This document shows, one piece after another, positions 1 to 7,924 of a DNA stretch of 64,000 nt. The DNA lies in contig NZ_CP026993.1 of the NCBI RefSeq assembly GCF_013407145.1, forward strand, positions 1,499,357-1,563,356, written 5' to 3'. Numbering within the stretch: the stretch's first letter is position 1; every line of letters begins with the position of its first letter. Position numbers and translations under genes: made by a program. This DNA is from Nitrosopumilus cobalaminigenes. GTDB lineage: Archaea > Thermoproteota > Nitrososphaeria > Nitrososphaerales > Nitrosopumilaceae. The notes beneath the pieces are model-generated. The model searched no databases, was not told the origin of the DNA, and saw only the letters and a program-made list of their open reading frames with translations.

Positions 1-558
1 CTGGCAAGTGGTTGTGGAGATCTTATTGCCAATATTACAGCAGTAAAAGATTGGCAATTAGGTCATAAGAAGAAAAAAGAGTACTATGGCAGATATGCAG
101 CAGATTTAGCCTTGATGAGTGCAGAAATTGTTATGGAAAATTCTTCTGAATTTGCTAAAAAAGGATTAGATGCAAGAGTGATTGTAGAAGGTTTGATCAG
201 TGCAGGTGTAGCATCATGTATTGCTGGAAGTAGTAGACCATGTTCTGGTGCAGAGCACCTAGTTTCTCATGCACTTGACAAACTTGCTCCGGGAATAGGA
301 CTGCATGGAGAAAAATGTGGATTAGGATCTATAATGATTGCTAAGCTACAAGGAAAAGATTGGAAAAAAATTGTAAAGACATTAAAAAATGTAGGAGCAC
401 CAACTACTGCAAAACAAATAGGTCTTAAACCAGATGTAATAGTTGAAGCTTTAATGATTGCACAAGATCTTAGACCAGAAAGATATACAATTTTAAAAGA
501 AATTAAAATGACTGAGAAAATAGCAAAAAATCTTGCAAAGAGTACTAGTGTAATTTAA
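1..558 (+). CDS. egsA: Glycerol-1-phosphate dehydrogenase (C-terminal part, 5' end outside window)
   Basis: This enzyme reduces dihydroxyacetone phosphate to sn-glycerol-1-phosphate, the backbone of archaeal ether lipids. The frame is open from base 1, so only the C-terminal 185 residues are present. The visible region starts with the metal-site motif SGCGDLIANIT and then YYGRYAADLALMSAE. It continues with SRPCSGAEHLVSHAL and GIGLHGEKCG, which carry the Asp and two His expected to bind zinc in the family. Its stop codon overlaps that of the convergent FKBP gene. GGGP synthase, which uses its product, lies at 61 kb. The alternative iron-dependent alcohol dehydrogenase families share the fold, but the motif spacing fits G1P dehydrogenase. 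Confidence 0.93.
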   Translation: MASGCGDLIANITAVKDWQLGHKKKKEYYGRYAADLALMSAEIVMENSSEFAKKGLDARVIVEGLISAGVASCIAGSSRPCSGAEHLVSHALDKLAPGIGLHGEKCGLGSIMIAKLQGKDWKKIVKTLKNVGAPTTAKQIGLKPDVIVEALMIAQDLRPERYTILKEIKMTEKIAKNLAKSTSVI

Positions 559-1301
559 GCGGTTTTTTGTTCAGGAGCTTTTTCTTTTGCTTCAGGTTTC
601 TTTTCCTGAGCTTGTTTGTTGACATGTGTTTCAACAAAACTCACTTTTTCTAAAGTAGGAACAAATTTGAAAATATCAAGTTGGATAAAATGTTTCATGA
701 TTTGTAAACCATCAGCACGTAAAATTTCTTCAGGAATTATGACACTTGCTTCTTTATCTTTCAAATCAAATGCTATCTTTGTATCTTCTACAGGTAATCT
801 ATTTTTTAGAATTCCATCTACTTTATCACTTGGAGAATCTAGTGATTTGAGAACATTAACATCAAACAAAATTGTTTTTCCTGCATATCTATGATTATAA
901 TCTACTTGTACTCTACCAGATCCAATAAAACGAATAATTCCTCTTTTATTATCAACTTCAATTGTATCACCTACTGAAACTTTCTCTGCATCTTCTCCTA
1001 ATTTTCTAATAGGAATCATTCTGACTTTTCCAGAATCTCTTTCACCAAAACCTTTGTCTGGTGTTACTTCAACTGTGAGTTTATCACCAACTGCAGTTTT
1101 TGCAAGTGCTTCATCAAGTCCTTTTAGAACAGGATAAGAAACTTCACCTATAGAAACTAGTTTTGGTTGATACTTGACATTTTGTTCATGAATAGAATGT
1201 TTTTTTGCATCTTCTTCAATTGTAGTATCAAAAATTTCTTCAGTATCTTTTACCTTTGCAGTATAATCTACTAGAATTAATGATCCTTTATCAAATGTCA
1301 A
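555..1301 (-). CDS. FKBP-type peptidyl-prolyl cis-trans isomerase, long archaeal form
   Basis: Predicted cytosolic prolyl isomerase and holdase-type chaperone. The N-terminal 150 residues show the SlyD-like pattern: VDYTAKVKDTEEIFDTT, then GLDEALAKTAVGDKLTVEV, then the GFGERD segment followed by an inserted IF domain and the returning NHRYAGKTILFDV strand. Residues 150-230 form the extra C-terminal domain of long archaeal FKBPs. The tail is Lys/Glu/Ala/Pro rich and probably disordered. A TATA-like box (1321-1331) sits 26 bases before the ATG, consistent with a leaderless mRNA. Family assignment is firm; substrates are unknown. Confidence 0.93.
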   Translation of the reverse strand: MTFDKGSLILVDYTAKVKDTEEIFDTTIEEDAKKHSIHEQNVKYQPKLVSIGEVSYPVLKGLDEALAKTAVGDKLTVEVTPDKGFGERDSGKVRMIPIRKLGEDAEKVSVGDTIEVDNKRGIIRFIGSGRVQVDYNHRYAGKTILFDVNVLKSLDSPSDKVDGILKNRLPVEDTKIAFDLKDKEASVIIPEEILRADGLQIMKHFIQLDIFKFVPTLEKVSFVETHVNKQAQEKKPEAKEKAPEQKTA

Positions 1302-1342
1302 TGTGATCGGTCTCGAATTTCCTTATATTAAGTTAACAGGGT

Positions 1343-2488
1343 TTAGAGAGCTTTGAGTTTTTCTTCTGCAGTTTTAAGACCTGCTTGAGCATCAACTTCA
1401 TATCCCATCATTGATAGTGTAGCTGAGATTGCTGAAATAGTTCTCATTACATGATATGGACTAACTTCTCCCATACATCCAACTCTGAATACTTTTCCTT
1501 TAAGATTTCCAAATCCGCCAGCAACTAGTACTTTGAATTTGTCAGCTAGTGTACTTCTAAAAGTTTTGTCTTCAAGTCCATCCAAGTAATTTAATGCAAC
1601 AATAGAGATTGAACGATCTTCTTCTTTTGCAAATGGAGAAAGACCCATTGCACTTAGTCCAGCGTATAATGAATCAGAACAAACTTTATGACGTTTAAAG
1701 ACATTTTGTAGTCCTTCTTCTAACATTACAGATAATGCTTCTCTATATGCATACATCAATGGCAATGCTGGTGTGAAAGGAGTATGTTTTTCCTCATCAT
1801 AATATTTGAAATATCTTGCTAAATTGAAGTAATGCGTTGGTGGAGGATTTTCAATCATGTATTTTTTAGCTTTTGCACTAACAGACACTGGAGAAATTCC
1901 AGGAGGTGCTGCAATTGCTTTTTGAGAACCAGTTAAACATACGTCAATATTCCATTTATCAACTTGAAGGTCAGCACCGCCAAGTAATGAAACTGAATCT
2001 ACTACATAGAATGCATCATTTCTGGAAGTCAAGTCAGATACTTTATCAAGATAATTTACCATTGTTCCTGTAGAAGTTTCATTGTGAACAACATAGAATG
2101 CTTTTACATCTTTATTGTTATCAAATGCTTCTTTAATTTGATCAAAAGTTGCATTTTCTCCAGGCGGAGTTTGAAGTTTGATTACATTTGCACCTTGACC
2201 TTCAATTAATTGTGATAATCTAGTACTAAATTCACCATTTACGGGAATGATTACTTTGTCACCTTTCTTAACTACATTAACTACTCCTGCTTCAACAGCA
2301 CCTGTTCCTGATGCAGATAATGCTACAATATCATTTTGTGTTTGAAATACTTGCTGAGTTTTATCAACAACATCAGTGTATAATTGAACAAAATCATCAC
2401 TTCTGTGATTGATAATTGGTGCTAACATTGCCCTCATTACTCTATTTGGTACATTTGTTGGACCAGGAAGCATTGAAAGATATTCCAT
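1343..2488 (-). CDS. Class V aminotransferase, alanine/serine-glyoxylate type
   Basis: PLP enzyme of fold type I, 381 residues. It opens with MLPGPTNVPNRV, typical of the alanine-glyoxylate and serine-glyoxylate aminotransferases. It carries SASGTGAVEAGV for phosphate binding, VVDSVSLLGG with the PLP-ring Asp, and GSQKAIAAPPG with the Schiff-base Lys190. The likely reaction moves an amino group from alanine or serine to glyoxylate or another 2-oxo acid. Serine hydroxymethyltransferase at 56 kb could share glycine/serine metabolism with it. The exact donor cannot be read from sequence; phosphonate or isocitrate-linked relatives look similar. Confidence 0.88.
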   Translation of the reverse strand: MEYLSMLPGPTNVPNRVMRAMLAPIINHRSDDFVQLYTDVVDKTQQVFQTQNDIVALSASGTGAVEAGVVNVVKKGDKVIIPVNGEFSTRLSQLIEGQGANVIKLQTPPGENATFDQIKEAFDNNKDVKAFYVVHNETSTGTMVNYLDKVSDLTSRNDAFYVVDSVSLLGGADLQVDKWNIDVCLTGSQKAIAAPPGISPVSVSAKAKKYMIENPPPTHYFNLARYFKYYDEEKHTPFTPALPLMYAYREALSVMLEEGLQNVFKRHKVCSDSLYAGLSAMGLSPFAKEEDRSISIVALNYLDGLEDKTFRSTLADKFKVLVAGGFGNLKGKVFRVGCMGEVSPYHVMRTISAISATLSMMGYEVDAQAGLKTAEEKLKAL

Positions 2489-2527
2489 GTGTTATCTAAC
2501 ACCAGTTATTTCGGGGTTTATTTATAA

Positions 2528-3022
2528 TTAGAGATTTTTCAAATGTTGTTTGGCATTAGTCTTTTCTAAAAAATTTCTTGTTCCATTAGGTACTAGATCA
2601 TCCCATTTTTGATCGCGAATTATCAGATCGCGAATATTGGTTCCAGATAGAGATTCTCTATTTAGAAAAGGAATTGCAAGGACTTGGATATTTCTTTTAG
2701 AATACAGATGTTTTGTCAAATCATCATTTGAAAAAATAATGTCAAATTTTGGTACAATAGTATCTATTTTTTCAATCCATCGAATATGATTATCTACATC
2801 TGGAATAAAATAAATTGAAATTTTCTCTTTCATCGAATCATCAATAGAAGATAGAATCATTTCTTTTCGTTGTTCTGCAGTAAATGGATTTTCTTTTTCT
2901 ACAGGTTTGTTTGAACTACCCAAGCCTACCCATAATTTATCAACTTTAGATAATGCAAATTGTAATGCTTCAAGATGACCCAAGTGAAAGGGCTGAAATC
3001 TTCCTATCAAAAGACCATTCAT
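2528..3022 (-). CDS. nadM: Nicotinamide-nucleotide adenylyltransferase, archaeal type
   Basis: Makes NAD+ from NMN and ATP. The 164-residue length matches archaeal NadM. The nucleotidyltransferase signature GRFQPFHLGHLEAL (HxGH, residues 15-18) is near the N-terminus, and LSGTNIRDLI, the ISSTxxR-like motif, lies near residue 130. The gene is divergent from rtcA, with a T/A-rich box at about 3047, 25 bases before this ATG. I see no operon partner in NAD synthesis here. Confidence 0.93.
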   Translation of the reverse strand: MNGLLIGRFQPFHLGHLEALQFALSKVDKLWVGLGSSNKPVEKENPFTAEQRKEMILSSIDDSMKEKISIYFIPDVDNHIRWIEKIDTIVPKFDIIFSNDDLTKHLYSKRNIQVLAIPFLNRESLSGTNIRDLIIRDQKWDDLVPNGTRNFLEKTNAKQHLKNL

Positions 3023-3083
3023 ACCAACTATAGAAAATTTCTTTTTAAAAAACTATCATAAAGAGTAGTAATTAGAAGAAAAT

Positions 3084-4106
3084 ATGGATTTTCTAAAAAT
3101 TAATGGAGGTCATGGAGAAGGAGGCGGGCAGATAATTCGTTCTGCAATTGTAACTTCTTGTATTACAAAAAAACCAATTCATTTAGAAAATATTAGAAAG
3201 AATAGAAAAATTTCAGGATTAAGACCACAACATCTTACTGCTATTACTATTCTTCAAAAAGTTGCAAATGCTAAAGTAATTGGAGCAGAAATAGGATCAA
3301 CTGAAATAAAATTTATTCCAGGTACAATTGAAAATTTAGATTTAATTGAAGATGTAGGAACAGCTGGAAGTATTCCTTTAATTTTACAAGTTTTAGTTCC
3401 CGTAGTTGCAATATCAAAAAAACAACTTAATTTAAAAATTAAAGGTGGAACAGATGTACTTTGGAGCCCAACTATAGACTATACTCAACATGTACTAAAA
3501 AATGCATATTCGAAAATGGGAATTAATTTTTCACTTGAATTAATTAAACGCGGTTATTATCCTAAGGGCGGTGGTGAAATTACATTAAAAGTAATTCCAT
3601 CAGATGTTAAATCGATAACATTTTCTAAAAGAAAAACAAATAATGTAAAATTAATTTGTTCATATTCAAAATTAGCAAAACAAGAAATTGAAAATGGAAT
3701 AAAGAAAATTGTCAAAAAATTATCTGATGCAAATTTTATTGTGAATACAGAAATAAAATTAGAAAATGCAGATGATTCAGGAGCATCCTTACTAATTTAC
3801 AGTATTGATGAAAACTCCATAATAGGAATTGATGCTTTGTATAATAAAAAAACACAAAAATTTGATTTAGAAGTTGAAAAATTTATTCAGAGTTATTCTA
3901 TTGATGAGAATTTAGCAGACATGCTTGTAGTTCCTGCTAGTTTAGGTTCAGGAAAAACAATTTTCCAAGTGAAAGAAATTACAAAACATTTAGAAACCAA
4001 TTTGTTTGTTACATCAAAAATTACTGGTTGCAAATATGGAATTGGTAAGACAAGTTATGGTTTTGATGTAATTATAGATGGCATATCAAACACCAGCGTC
4101 AAGTAA
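3084..4106 (+). CDS. rtcA: RNA 3'-terminal phosphate cyclase
   Basis: Converts RNA 3'-phosphate ends to 2',3'-cyclic phosphates through an enzyme-AMP intermediate. The start shows GGHGEGGGQIIRSAI and the middle RGYYPKGGGEI, both family hallmarks. KHLETN near the end places the AMP-accepting His at residue 302. Length (340) is normal. The gene's last 21 bases overlap the convergent CopD-like gene. In this genome the enzyme could act with the ThpR phosphodiesterase at 46.6 kb on ends made by tRNA splicing or RNA damage; that link is inference. Confidence 0.94.
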   Translation: MDFLKINGGHGEGGGQIIRSAIVTSCITKKPIHLENIRKNRKISGLRPQHLTAITILQKVANAKVIGAEIGSTEIKFIPGTIENLDLIEDVGTAGSIPLILQVLVPVVAISKKQLNLKIKGGTDVLWSPTIDYTQHVLKNAYSKMGINFSLELIKRGYYPKGGGEITLKVIPSDVKSITFSKRKTNNVKLICSYSKLAKQEIENGIKKIVKKLSDANFIVNTEIKLENADDSGASLLIYSIDENSIIGIDALYNKKTQKFDLEVEKFIQSYSIDENLADMLVVPASLGSGKTIFQVKEITKHLETNLFVTSKITGCKYGIGKTSYGFDVIIDGISNTSVK

Positions 4107-4583
4107 AGATGCAAAAAATAGAATGGCAATAGATAGAACAACAGTAATTTCTCCAAGAATGATAATTTTTTTCCTTAATTTTTGGATTTCAGGTTCTGGC
4201 ATTTGATTAGACATGATTTTTTCTTCAACATCTTTACGAATAACTCTAACATGAATAGCATATGTAACAATTAATGCAATCACAAGAACAATTTTGATAA
4301 TTAAAAATGTCCCGTAACTAGTAGATACTAAAAGATCAGGTTTGCTGAGTAGAGCATGTGAAGTATACAAACCTGTTACCATTAAAATTATCAATGACGG
4401 TACAGCAATTTTGTTAAATCTCTTACCAACACGAATCATTATTTGCATTCGTTCTTCAATAGAGCTTGTCATTGTTTTCAAAAGTGGAGAAAATACAATT
4501 CCAATGAATAATGAACCACCAACCCAAATTGCAGCTGCAACAAGATGAATCCAAGTGATAATTGCCTGTTCTATAGCAGCCAT
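4086..4583 (-). CDS. CopD-like integral membrane protein
   Basis: Protein of 165 residues with four predicted membrane helices (about 8-32, 55-78, 88-110 and 138-160). The opening WIHLVAAAIWVGGSLFIGIVF places a His and a Trp-Val-Gly-Gly motif like that of CopD-domain copper-resistance and heme-related membrane proteins. A role in copper or heme handling is plausible in an organism rich in copper proteins, but no Met/His cluster proves it. The gene is convergent with rtcA and overlaps its 3' end by 21 bases. Confidence 0.7.
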   Translation of the reverse strand: MAAIEQAIITWIHLVAAAIWVGGSLFIGIVFSPLLKTMTSSIEERMQIMIRVGKRFNKIAVPSLIILMVTGLYTSHALLSKPDLLVSTSYGTFLIIKIVLVIALIVTYAIHVRVIRKDVEEKIMSNQMPEPEIQKLRKKIIILGEITVVLSIAILFFASLLDAGV

Positions 4584-4664
4584 AGTTTATGATATTTTAA
4601 ATCAAATATTATGTATTTGGATCTTACCAACCTTTTTTAGTTGTACAAATATGGAATTATTGAA

Positions 4665-5159
4665 ATGGCACTTCAAAGTAAATTGATAGTTTATCTGGCA
4701 ATAGTTGGAGTTTTAGCATTAATGGGAGGAATTATTTTCTATGCTAGTCTTGATAATGATGAACTTGCTTTAATTGAAGTTGAACTAACAAATGTGAAAT
4801 TATTAGATGTAAACACAGTAGATAATCAAGCAAAGTTTGAAGTTACATTTTTGATAACAAACCCAAGTGATAAAACATTAACAGTTTCACAAATAGATTT
4901 TCAACTATATGGTAATGATGAATTGTTAGGTACTGGAATATATTCTACAGCAGACATAGCATTACCTGGTAGAGCATTATTTGTTTCAGGTGCAGAAATT
5001 CCATTGAAAAATATATTTGTTCTAAGTAAATCTGAAATAAACTCAGAAGTTTATGAGGATGCAATAAATGAAAGATTAACAAGTTTTTCTGCTGAAGGAA
5101 AAATTATCACTCAAACTTCCTGGAGTGAAACTGAGAAAGACTTCAAGACAGGTTATTAA
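4665..5159 (+). CDS. Membrane-anchored LEA14/WHy-like protein
   Basis: One N-terminal membrane helix (about residues 5-28) is followed by a single beta-rich domain. The pattern VELTNVKLLDVNT ... FLITNPSDKTLTVSQIDFQLYGNDELLGTG resembles the LEA14/WHy water-stress fold. The domain would face outside the cell. I chose the ATG at 4665; an in-frame TTG at 4641 would add eight residues that look uncoded. A second protein with similar organisation is at 10769. The function is unknown; a structural or stress role is a guess from the fold. Confidence 0.68.
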   Translation: MALQSKLIVYLAIVGVLALMGGIIFYASLDNDELALIEVELTNVKLLDVNTVDNQAKFEVTFLITNPSDKTLTVSQIDFQLYGNDELLGTGIYSTADIALPGRALFVSGAEIPLKNIFVLSKSEINSEVYEDAINERLTSFSAEGKIITQTSWSETEKDFKTGY

Positions 5160-5167
5160 TTAAAAAG

Positions 5168-5241
5168 TGGGCCTAATGAGATTCGAACTCATGATCACCG
5201 CCATGTCGAGGCGGTATCCTAACCAGCTAGACTACAGGCCC
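5168..5241 (-). tRNA. tRNA-Val(GAC) with C33
   Basis: A full cloverleaf reads on the minus strand. The acceptor GGGCCTG pairs with TAGGCCC, the discriminator is A, the D-stem is GTCT/GGAT, the anticodon stem is CCGCC/GGCGG, the variable loop is 5 nt and the T-stem ATGAG/CTCAT encloses TTCGAAT. The seven-base loop TCGACAT gives anticodon GAC. Position 33, almost always U, reads C. CCA is not encoded. A T-rich run follows directly and may terminate transcription. Confidence 0.9.
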
Positions 5242-5310
5242 ATTGAAAAATAAATCAAATAATTGACATTATTAACGTTTAACAAAAGAAAGAATTGAGG
5301 TACAAAAGAG

Positions 5311-6021
5311 ATGACAGAAGATTTTACTGAAGAAGAAAAAAGAGGTTTCTATAAGGCAATTTATTCAAGAAGGGATGTAAGATCTCATTTTACCTCAAGA
5401 CCAATAGAAGATGGGATTTTATCAAAAATTCTTAACGCAGCACATCATGCACCATCTGTAGGATTTTCTCAACCATGGAATTTTATTTTAATTAAAGATC
5501 AAGATACTAAAAAGAAAATAAAAGAATCTTTTGAGGAGGAAAAAAATCGTTCATCGCAATTAGTGGAAGAACCAAAGAAATCAAAATATCTTTCATTCAA
5601 ACTAGAAGGCATTTTAGAATCACCAGTAAATCTTTGTGTAACATATGATCCTACAAAATTTGGACCATTTGTAATTGGTCGTTCCAGTATTCCTGAAGCT
5701 GGGCTTTACAGTGTTTGTTGTGCAATTCAGAATCTATGGTTATCAGCTAGAACAGAAGGAGTTGGTCTAGGGTGGGTAAGTATTCTATCTAATGACACAT
5801 TAAAAGAAACTTTAGATTTACCAGAACATGTAATCCCTGTCGCCTACTTGTGTTTAGGATATGTAGATGAATTTGCAGAAAAACCAGATCTTGAAACTAA
5901 AGGATGGTTACCAAGACTAGAATTGAAAGATGTAGTTTACTTTGAAAAATGGAATGATAAAGAAAATAAAAACTGGGAGAAAATCCAAAACATGATTAAA
6001 GATAATCTTGACTACGCTTAA
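5311..6021 (+). CDS. bluB: 5,6-dimethylbenzimidazole synthase, BluB-like flavoenzyme
   Basis: BluB cleaves reduced FMN with oxygen to give 5,6-dimethylbenzimidazole, the lower ligand of cobalamin. The protein fits family length (236) and carries SRRDVRSHF, then HHAPSVGFSQPWNF, then the YSVCCAIQNLWLSARTEGVGLGWVSI run in two adjoining blocks. These are stronger matches to BluB than to general nitroreductases. Together with CobJ at 16-17 kb it implies oxygen-dependent cobalamin synthesis, as known for ammonia-oxidising archaea. The gene lies alone between two tRNA genes. Confidence 0.88.
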   Translation: MTEDFTEEEKRGFYKAIYSRRDVRSHFTSRPIEDGILSKILNAAHHAPSVGFSQPWNFILIKDQDTKKKIKESFEEEKNRSSQLVEEPKKSKYLSFKLEGILESPVNLCVTYDPTKFGPFVIGRSSIPEAGLYSVCCAIQNLWLSARTEGVGLGWVSILSNDTLKETLDLPEHVIPVAYLCLGYVDEFAEKPDLETKGWLPRLELKDVVYFEKWNDKENKNWEKIQNMIKDNLDYA

Positions 6022-6045
6022 ATAATTAAGAATGTTTTTTTTGCT

Positions 6046-6138
6046 GGGCTTGTAGCGCAGAGTCAATTTGACGCGCAACATGGATAGCGCAGTAGCCTCC
6101 TAAGTTACAGGTCGAGGGATCGAAGCCCTCCAAGCCCG
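6046..6138 (+). tRNA. tRNA-Arg(CCT) with an 18-nt intron in the D-loop
   Basis: The acceptor GGGCTTG/CAAGCCC has discriminator G. The D-stem is GCGC/GCGC, the anticodon stem GTAGC/GTTAC has loop CTCCTAA (anticodon CCT, U33 normal), and the T-stem is GAGGG/CCCTC. Read straight through, the D-loop would be 28 nt. Removing 6061-6078 leaves a normal 10-nt D-loop and a 75-nt tRNA. The T-loop reads ATCGAAG, with A rather than T at position 54. CCA is not encoded; the CCA-adding enzyme at 47 kb supplies it. Confidence 0.93.
6061..6078 (+). other. tRNA intron with bulge-helix-bulge splice motif
   Basis: A 4-bp helix forms between GCGC at 6055-6058 and GCGC at 6073-6076. It is flanked by three-base bulges AGA (6059-6061) and AAC (6077-6079). 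The archaeal splicing endonuclease cuts after the second base of each bulge, which gives exactly this 18-nt intron. An inner hairpin GTCA/TGAC (6062-6065 with 6069-6072, loop ATT) closes it. The outer exon helix is not evident, so the motif is of the relaxed type. Confidence 0.85.
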
Positions 6139-6189
6139 TTTAATTTTTGATTCATGGAAATTTAAATACAAAGACAAATGGTTGAAGTT

Positions 6190-6720
6190 ATGAAAATTGT
6201 TGTAATATCTGGTAGTCCAAGAAAAAATGCAAATACGCAAATTATAATGAAATATGTTTATGAATATGCTAAATTAAAAAATCAAGATATAAAATTTATC
6301 AATCTTTCAGAGGATGATATTGAATGTTATAAAGGATATGATGTAGAATACAATGAAGCTACTAAGACGGCTGCCAAAGAAATTATGGATGCAGATGTTT
6401 GGCTAATAGGAACACCAATCTATAATTCATTTTTTAGTTCGGCGTTAAAAAATTTGTTTGAATATGTAGATTATAAAAAAACTGCAGGAAAAGTAGCAGG
6501 AATGATAATTTTAGCTGCAGGAGACATTGGTTTTATCAATGTCCAAAATCTAGTAACACAATTGTTGTCATATTTCAGAGTAATAACAAATCCAAAGGCA
6601 GTATTTTTAACTACAAAATCACTCACTGAAAATTCTATTACAGATGAAGATGTGCAAATTAGATTAAAAGAAATGGTAGATGAGACTCTAGAACTTGCTA
6701 CTAAATTGCACCAAGATTAG
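6190..6720 (+). CDS. NADPH-dependent FMN reductase family flavoprotein
   Basis: Flavodoxin-fold protein of 176 residues from the chosen start. MKIVVISGSPRKNANT binds FMN phosphate, and DVWLIGTPIYNSFFSSALKNLFEY is the second flavin loop, read in two parts. It probably passes hydride from NAD(P)H to FMN or a quinone-like acceptor. I chose the ATG at 6190 because a TTTAAATA box (6161-6168) lies about 26 bases upstream; the TTG/ATG option at 6178 would sit too close. A supply of reduced FMN could serve BluB just upstream, which is inference. Confidence 0.86.
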   Translation: MKIVVISGSPRKNANTQIIMKYVYEYAKLKNQDIKFINLSEDDIECYKGYDVEYNEATKTAAKEIMDADVWLIGTPIYNSFFSSALKNLFEYVDYKKTAGKVAGMIILAAGDIGFINVQNLVTQLLSYFRVITNPKAVFLTTKSLTENSITDEDVQIRLKEMVDETLELATKLHQD

Positions 6721-6903
6721 TGTCTAGATAAACTATGTAGATTTTTACTGTATAGTGACCCTCAAAATTGGCCTCAATATCACTATGATTATAATTTGAA
6801 ACTCTAAATCTGTATTAGTAAGAGTCATCTTCATTTACATTAGTTTGAGCAAAGTGTGTTGTTTCTTGATTATTTCCTGATACAGATTATGATTATCAAA
6901 TAT
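6721..6903. other. Gene-free stretch, possibly a decayed coding region
   Basis: I see no RNA gene or complete ORF of usual size. On the minus strand two adjacent frames read like a secreted beta-sheet protein (for example SNYNHSDIEANFEGHY) but are interrupted by stops. The small ORF at 6904-7104 lies directly upstream on the same strand. It could be a remnant of one older gene or chance open frame in AT-rich DNA. Confidence 0.25.
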
Positions 6904-7104
6904 TTAGATTATTACAGGGTTAATCAAAACATGATTTTCTATTGTTTCTTCAATAAAATCCCATGAAAAATTATTCTTATGTGAAATATTCATTTGGATT
7001 ATTGATTTTTGGATTCCTATAGAATTGTTTATGAGAATGATTTTATTTTCTAAATCAATTGATGTTGCAAATGAATTAGAATTTGAAAAGTTTCCAATTA
7101 ACAA
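6904..7104 (-). CDS. Small hypothetical protein, start uncertain
   Basis: Frame of 66 residues from a TTG. The frame remains open further upstream and there encodes a hydrophobic run like a signal peptide (VFASIIAIILLIGNF), but no ATG, GTG or TTG is in frame with it. An ATG at about 7147 lies one base out of frame, so a frameshift may have broken the gene. No family is recognised and the coding status is doubtful. Confidence 0.3.
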   Translation of the reverse strand: MLIGNFSNSNSFATSIDLENKIILINNSIGIQKSIIQMNISHKNNFSWDFIEETIENHVLINPVII

Positions 7105-7242
7105 TATAATAGCAATGATACTAGCAAATACGATATCATTGACATTAGATTAAAATTCTAATTTTTGAATAAATTTTTTATTCCAAATCTATATTATCAA
7201 ACTGCAAAAGTCAAATATTATCACATTCTAGTAGTAATACTG

Positions 7243-7362
7243 TTGACTGTAAAACAAGATCCTACCGAATTATGTTCATGTAAATGTCATTTTGGTGGTG
7301 CAGTGAGTTGTCCTGGATGTAAAGAAAATCATGGCGAAATATGTTGCCATTGTGATGATTAA
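7243..7362 (+). CDS. Tiny cysteine-rich metal-binding protein
   Basis: Thirty-nine residues with nine Cys and three His, arranged CSCKCH ... CPGCKENH ... CCHCDD. This density suggests a zinc or copper site, like a metallothionein or a minimal zinc knuckle. I chose the TTG at 7243 because a TATA-like AAATATTA lies about 26 bases upstream. The longer frame from 7165 adds an unlikely Tyr-rich leader that would overlap the promoter. The gene ends three bases before the convergent coiled-coil gene. The function is unknown. Confidence 0.6.
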   Translation: MTVKQDPTELCSCKCHFGGAVSCPGCKENHGEICCHCDD

Positions 7363-7365
7363 GAT

Positions 7366-7842
7366 CTATTTACTCTTAGTTGTTCTTTTAGAAGCTAGCA
7401 TTTTGAGATTAGCTAGTTCAGTTTTTAGTGATTCAATTTGAACAAGAGTTTCTAGATTTGAAATTTCTTGGTTTAATCTTTCAATTTCACTGTCTTTTAG
7501 CTTAACAGTTTCTTTCACATTACTTAGTTCAAGAGATAATTCATTTTGAATTTGTTTTATTTCTGAAAGACTTACTTGAGAACCTGAAGTTGTAGTTTGA
7601 ATTGTTTGTGTATTACTCAAGCTTTTTTTTTCAGCATGTGTTGGTGCGTGATTATGCATGTAATCAGTACTTCTTTGAGATATCCAACATGTGAAAGTCA
7701 AGAACCATGTGATTGGAACTGCCATAATGAACACGAAATTTAGGATTGGTGCAAAGTCAACAAAGTAAGGCCAAAGTCCAGTCAATACTGCTGCAAAAAC
7801 TCCAGTTACTAATGTGGCTAAATGGTTACCAACGTATCCCAT
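7366..7842 (-). CDS. Two-helix membrane protein with C-terminal coiled coil
   Basis: 158 residues. Two membrane helices (about 8-25 and 33-54) form a hairpin, followed by a polar linker and a coiled coil (about 90-150) with regular Leu/Ile spacing such as SEIERLNQEISNLETLVQ. The coil likely sits in the cytoplasm and could join partner proteins or form oligomers. A TATA-like box at about 7867 sits 25 bases before the ATG. No known family is recognised. Confidence 0.68.
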   Translation of the reverse strand: MGYVGNHLATLVTGVFAAVLTGLWPYFVDFAPILNFVFIMAVPITWFLTFTCWISQRSTDYMHNHAPTHAEKKSLSNTQTIQTTTSGSQVSLSEIKQIQNELSLELSNVKETVKLKDSEIERLNQEISNLETLVQIESLKTELANLKMLASKRTTKSK

Positions 7843-7924
7843 AATTATTTGAAAATTTCATTATTTATAATAGTAATGCTAAAAATCACAAAATAATAGA
7901 ATTAAAAAGAAAAAAGAGCCGAAT

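Noticed and set aside
5168..5241. tRNA-Ser(CGA) reading, placing T at position 33
   Set aside because: It needs a shifted loop that does not fit a seven-base loop on the CCGCC/GGCGG stem, and the variable arm is only five bases, unlike tRNA-Ser.
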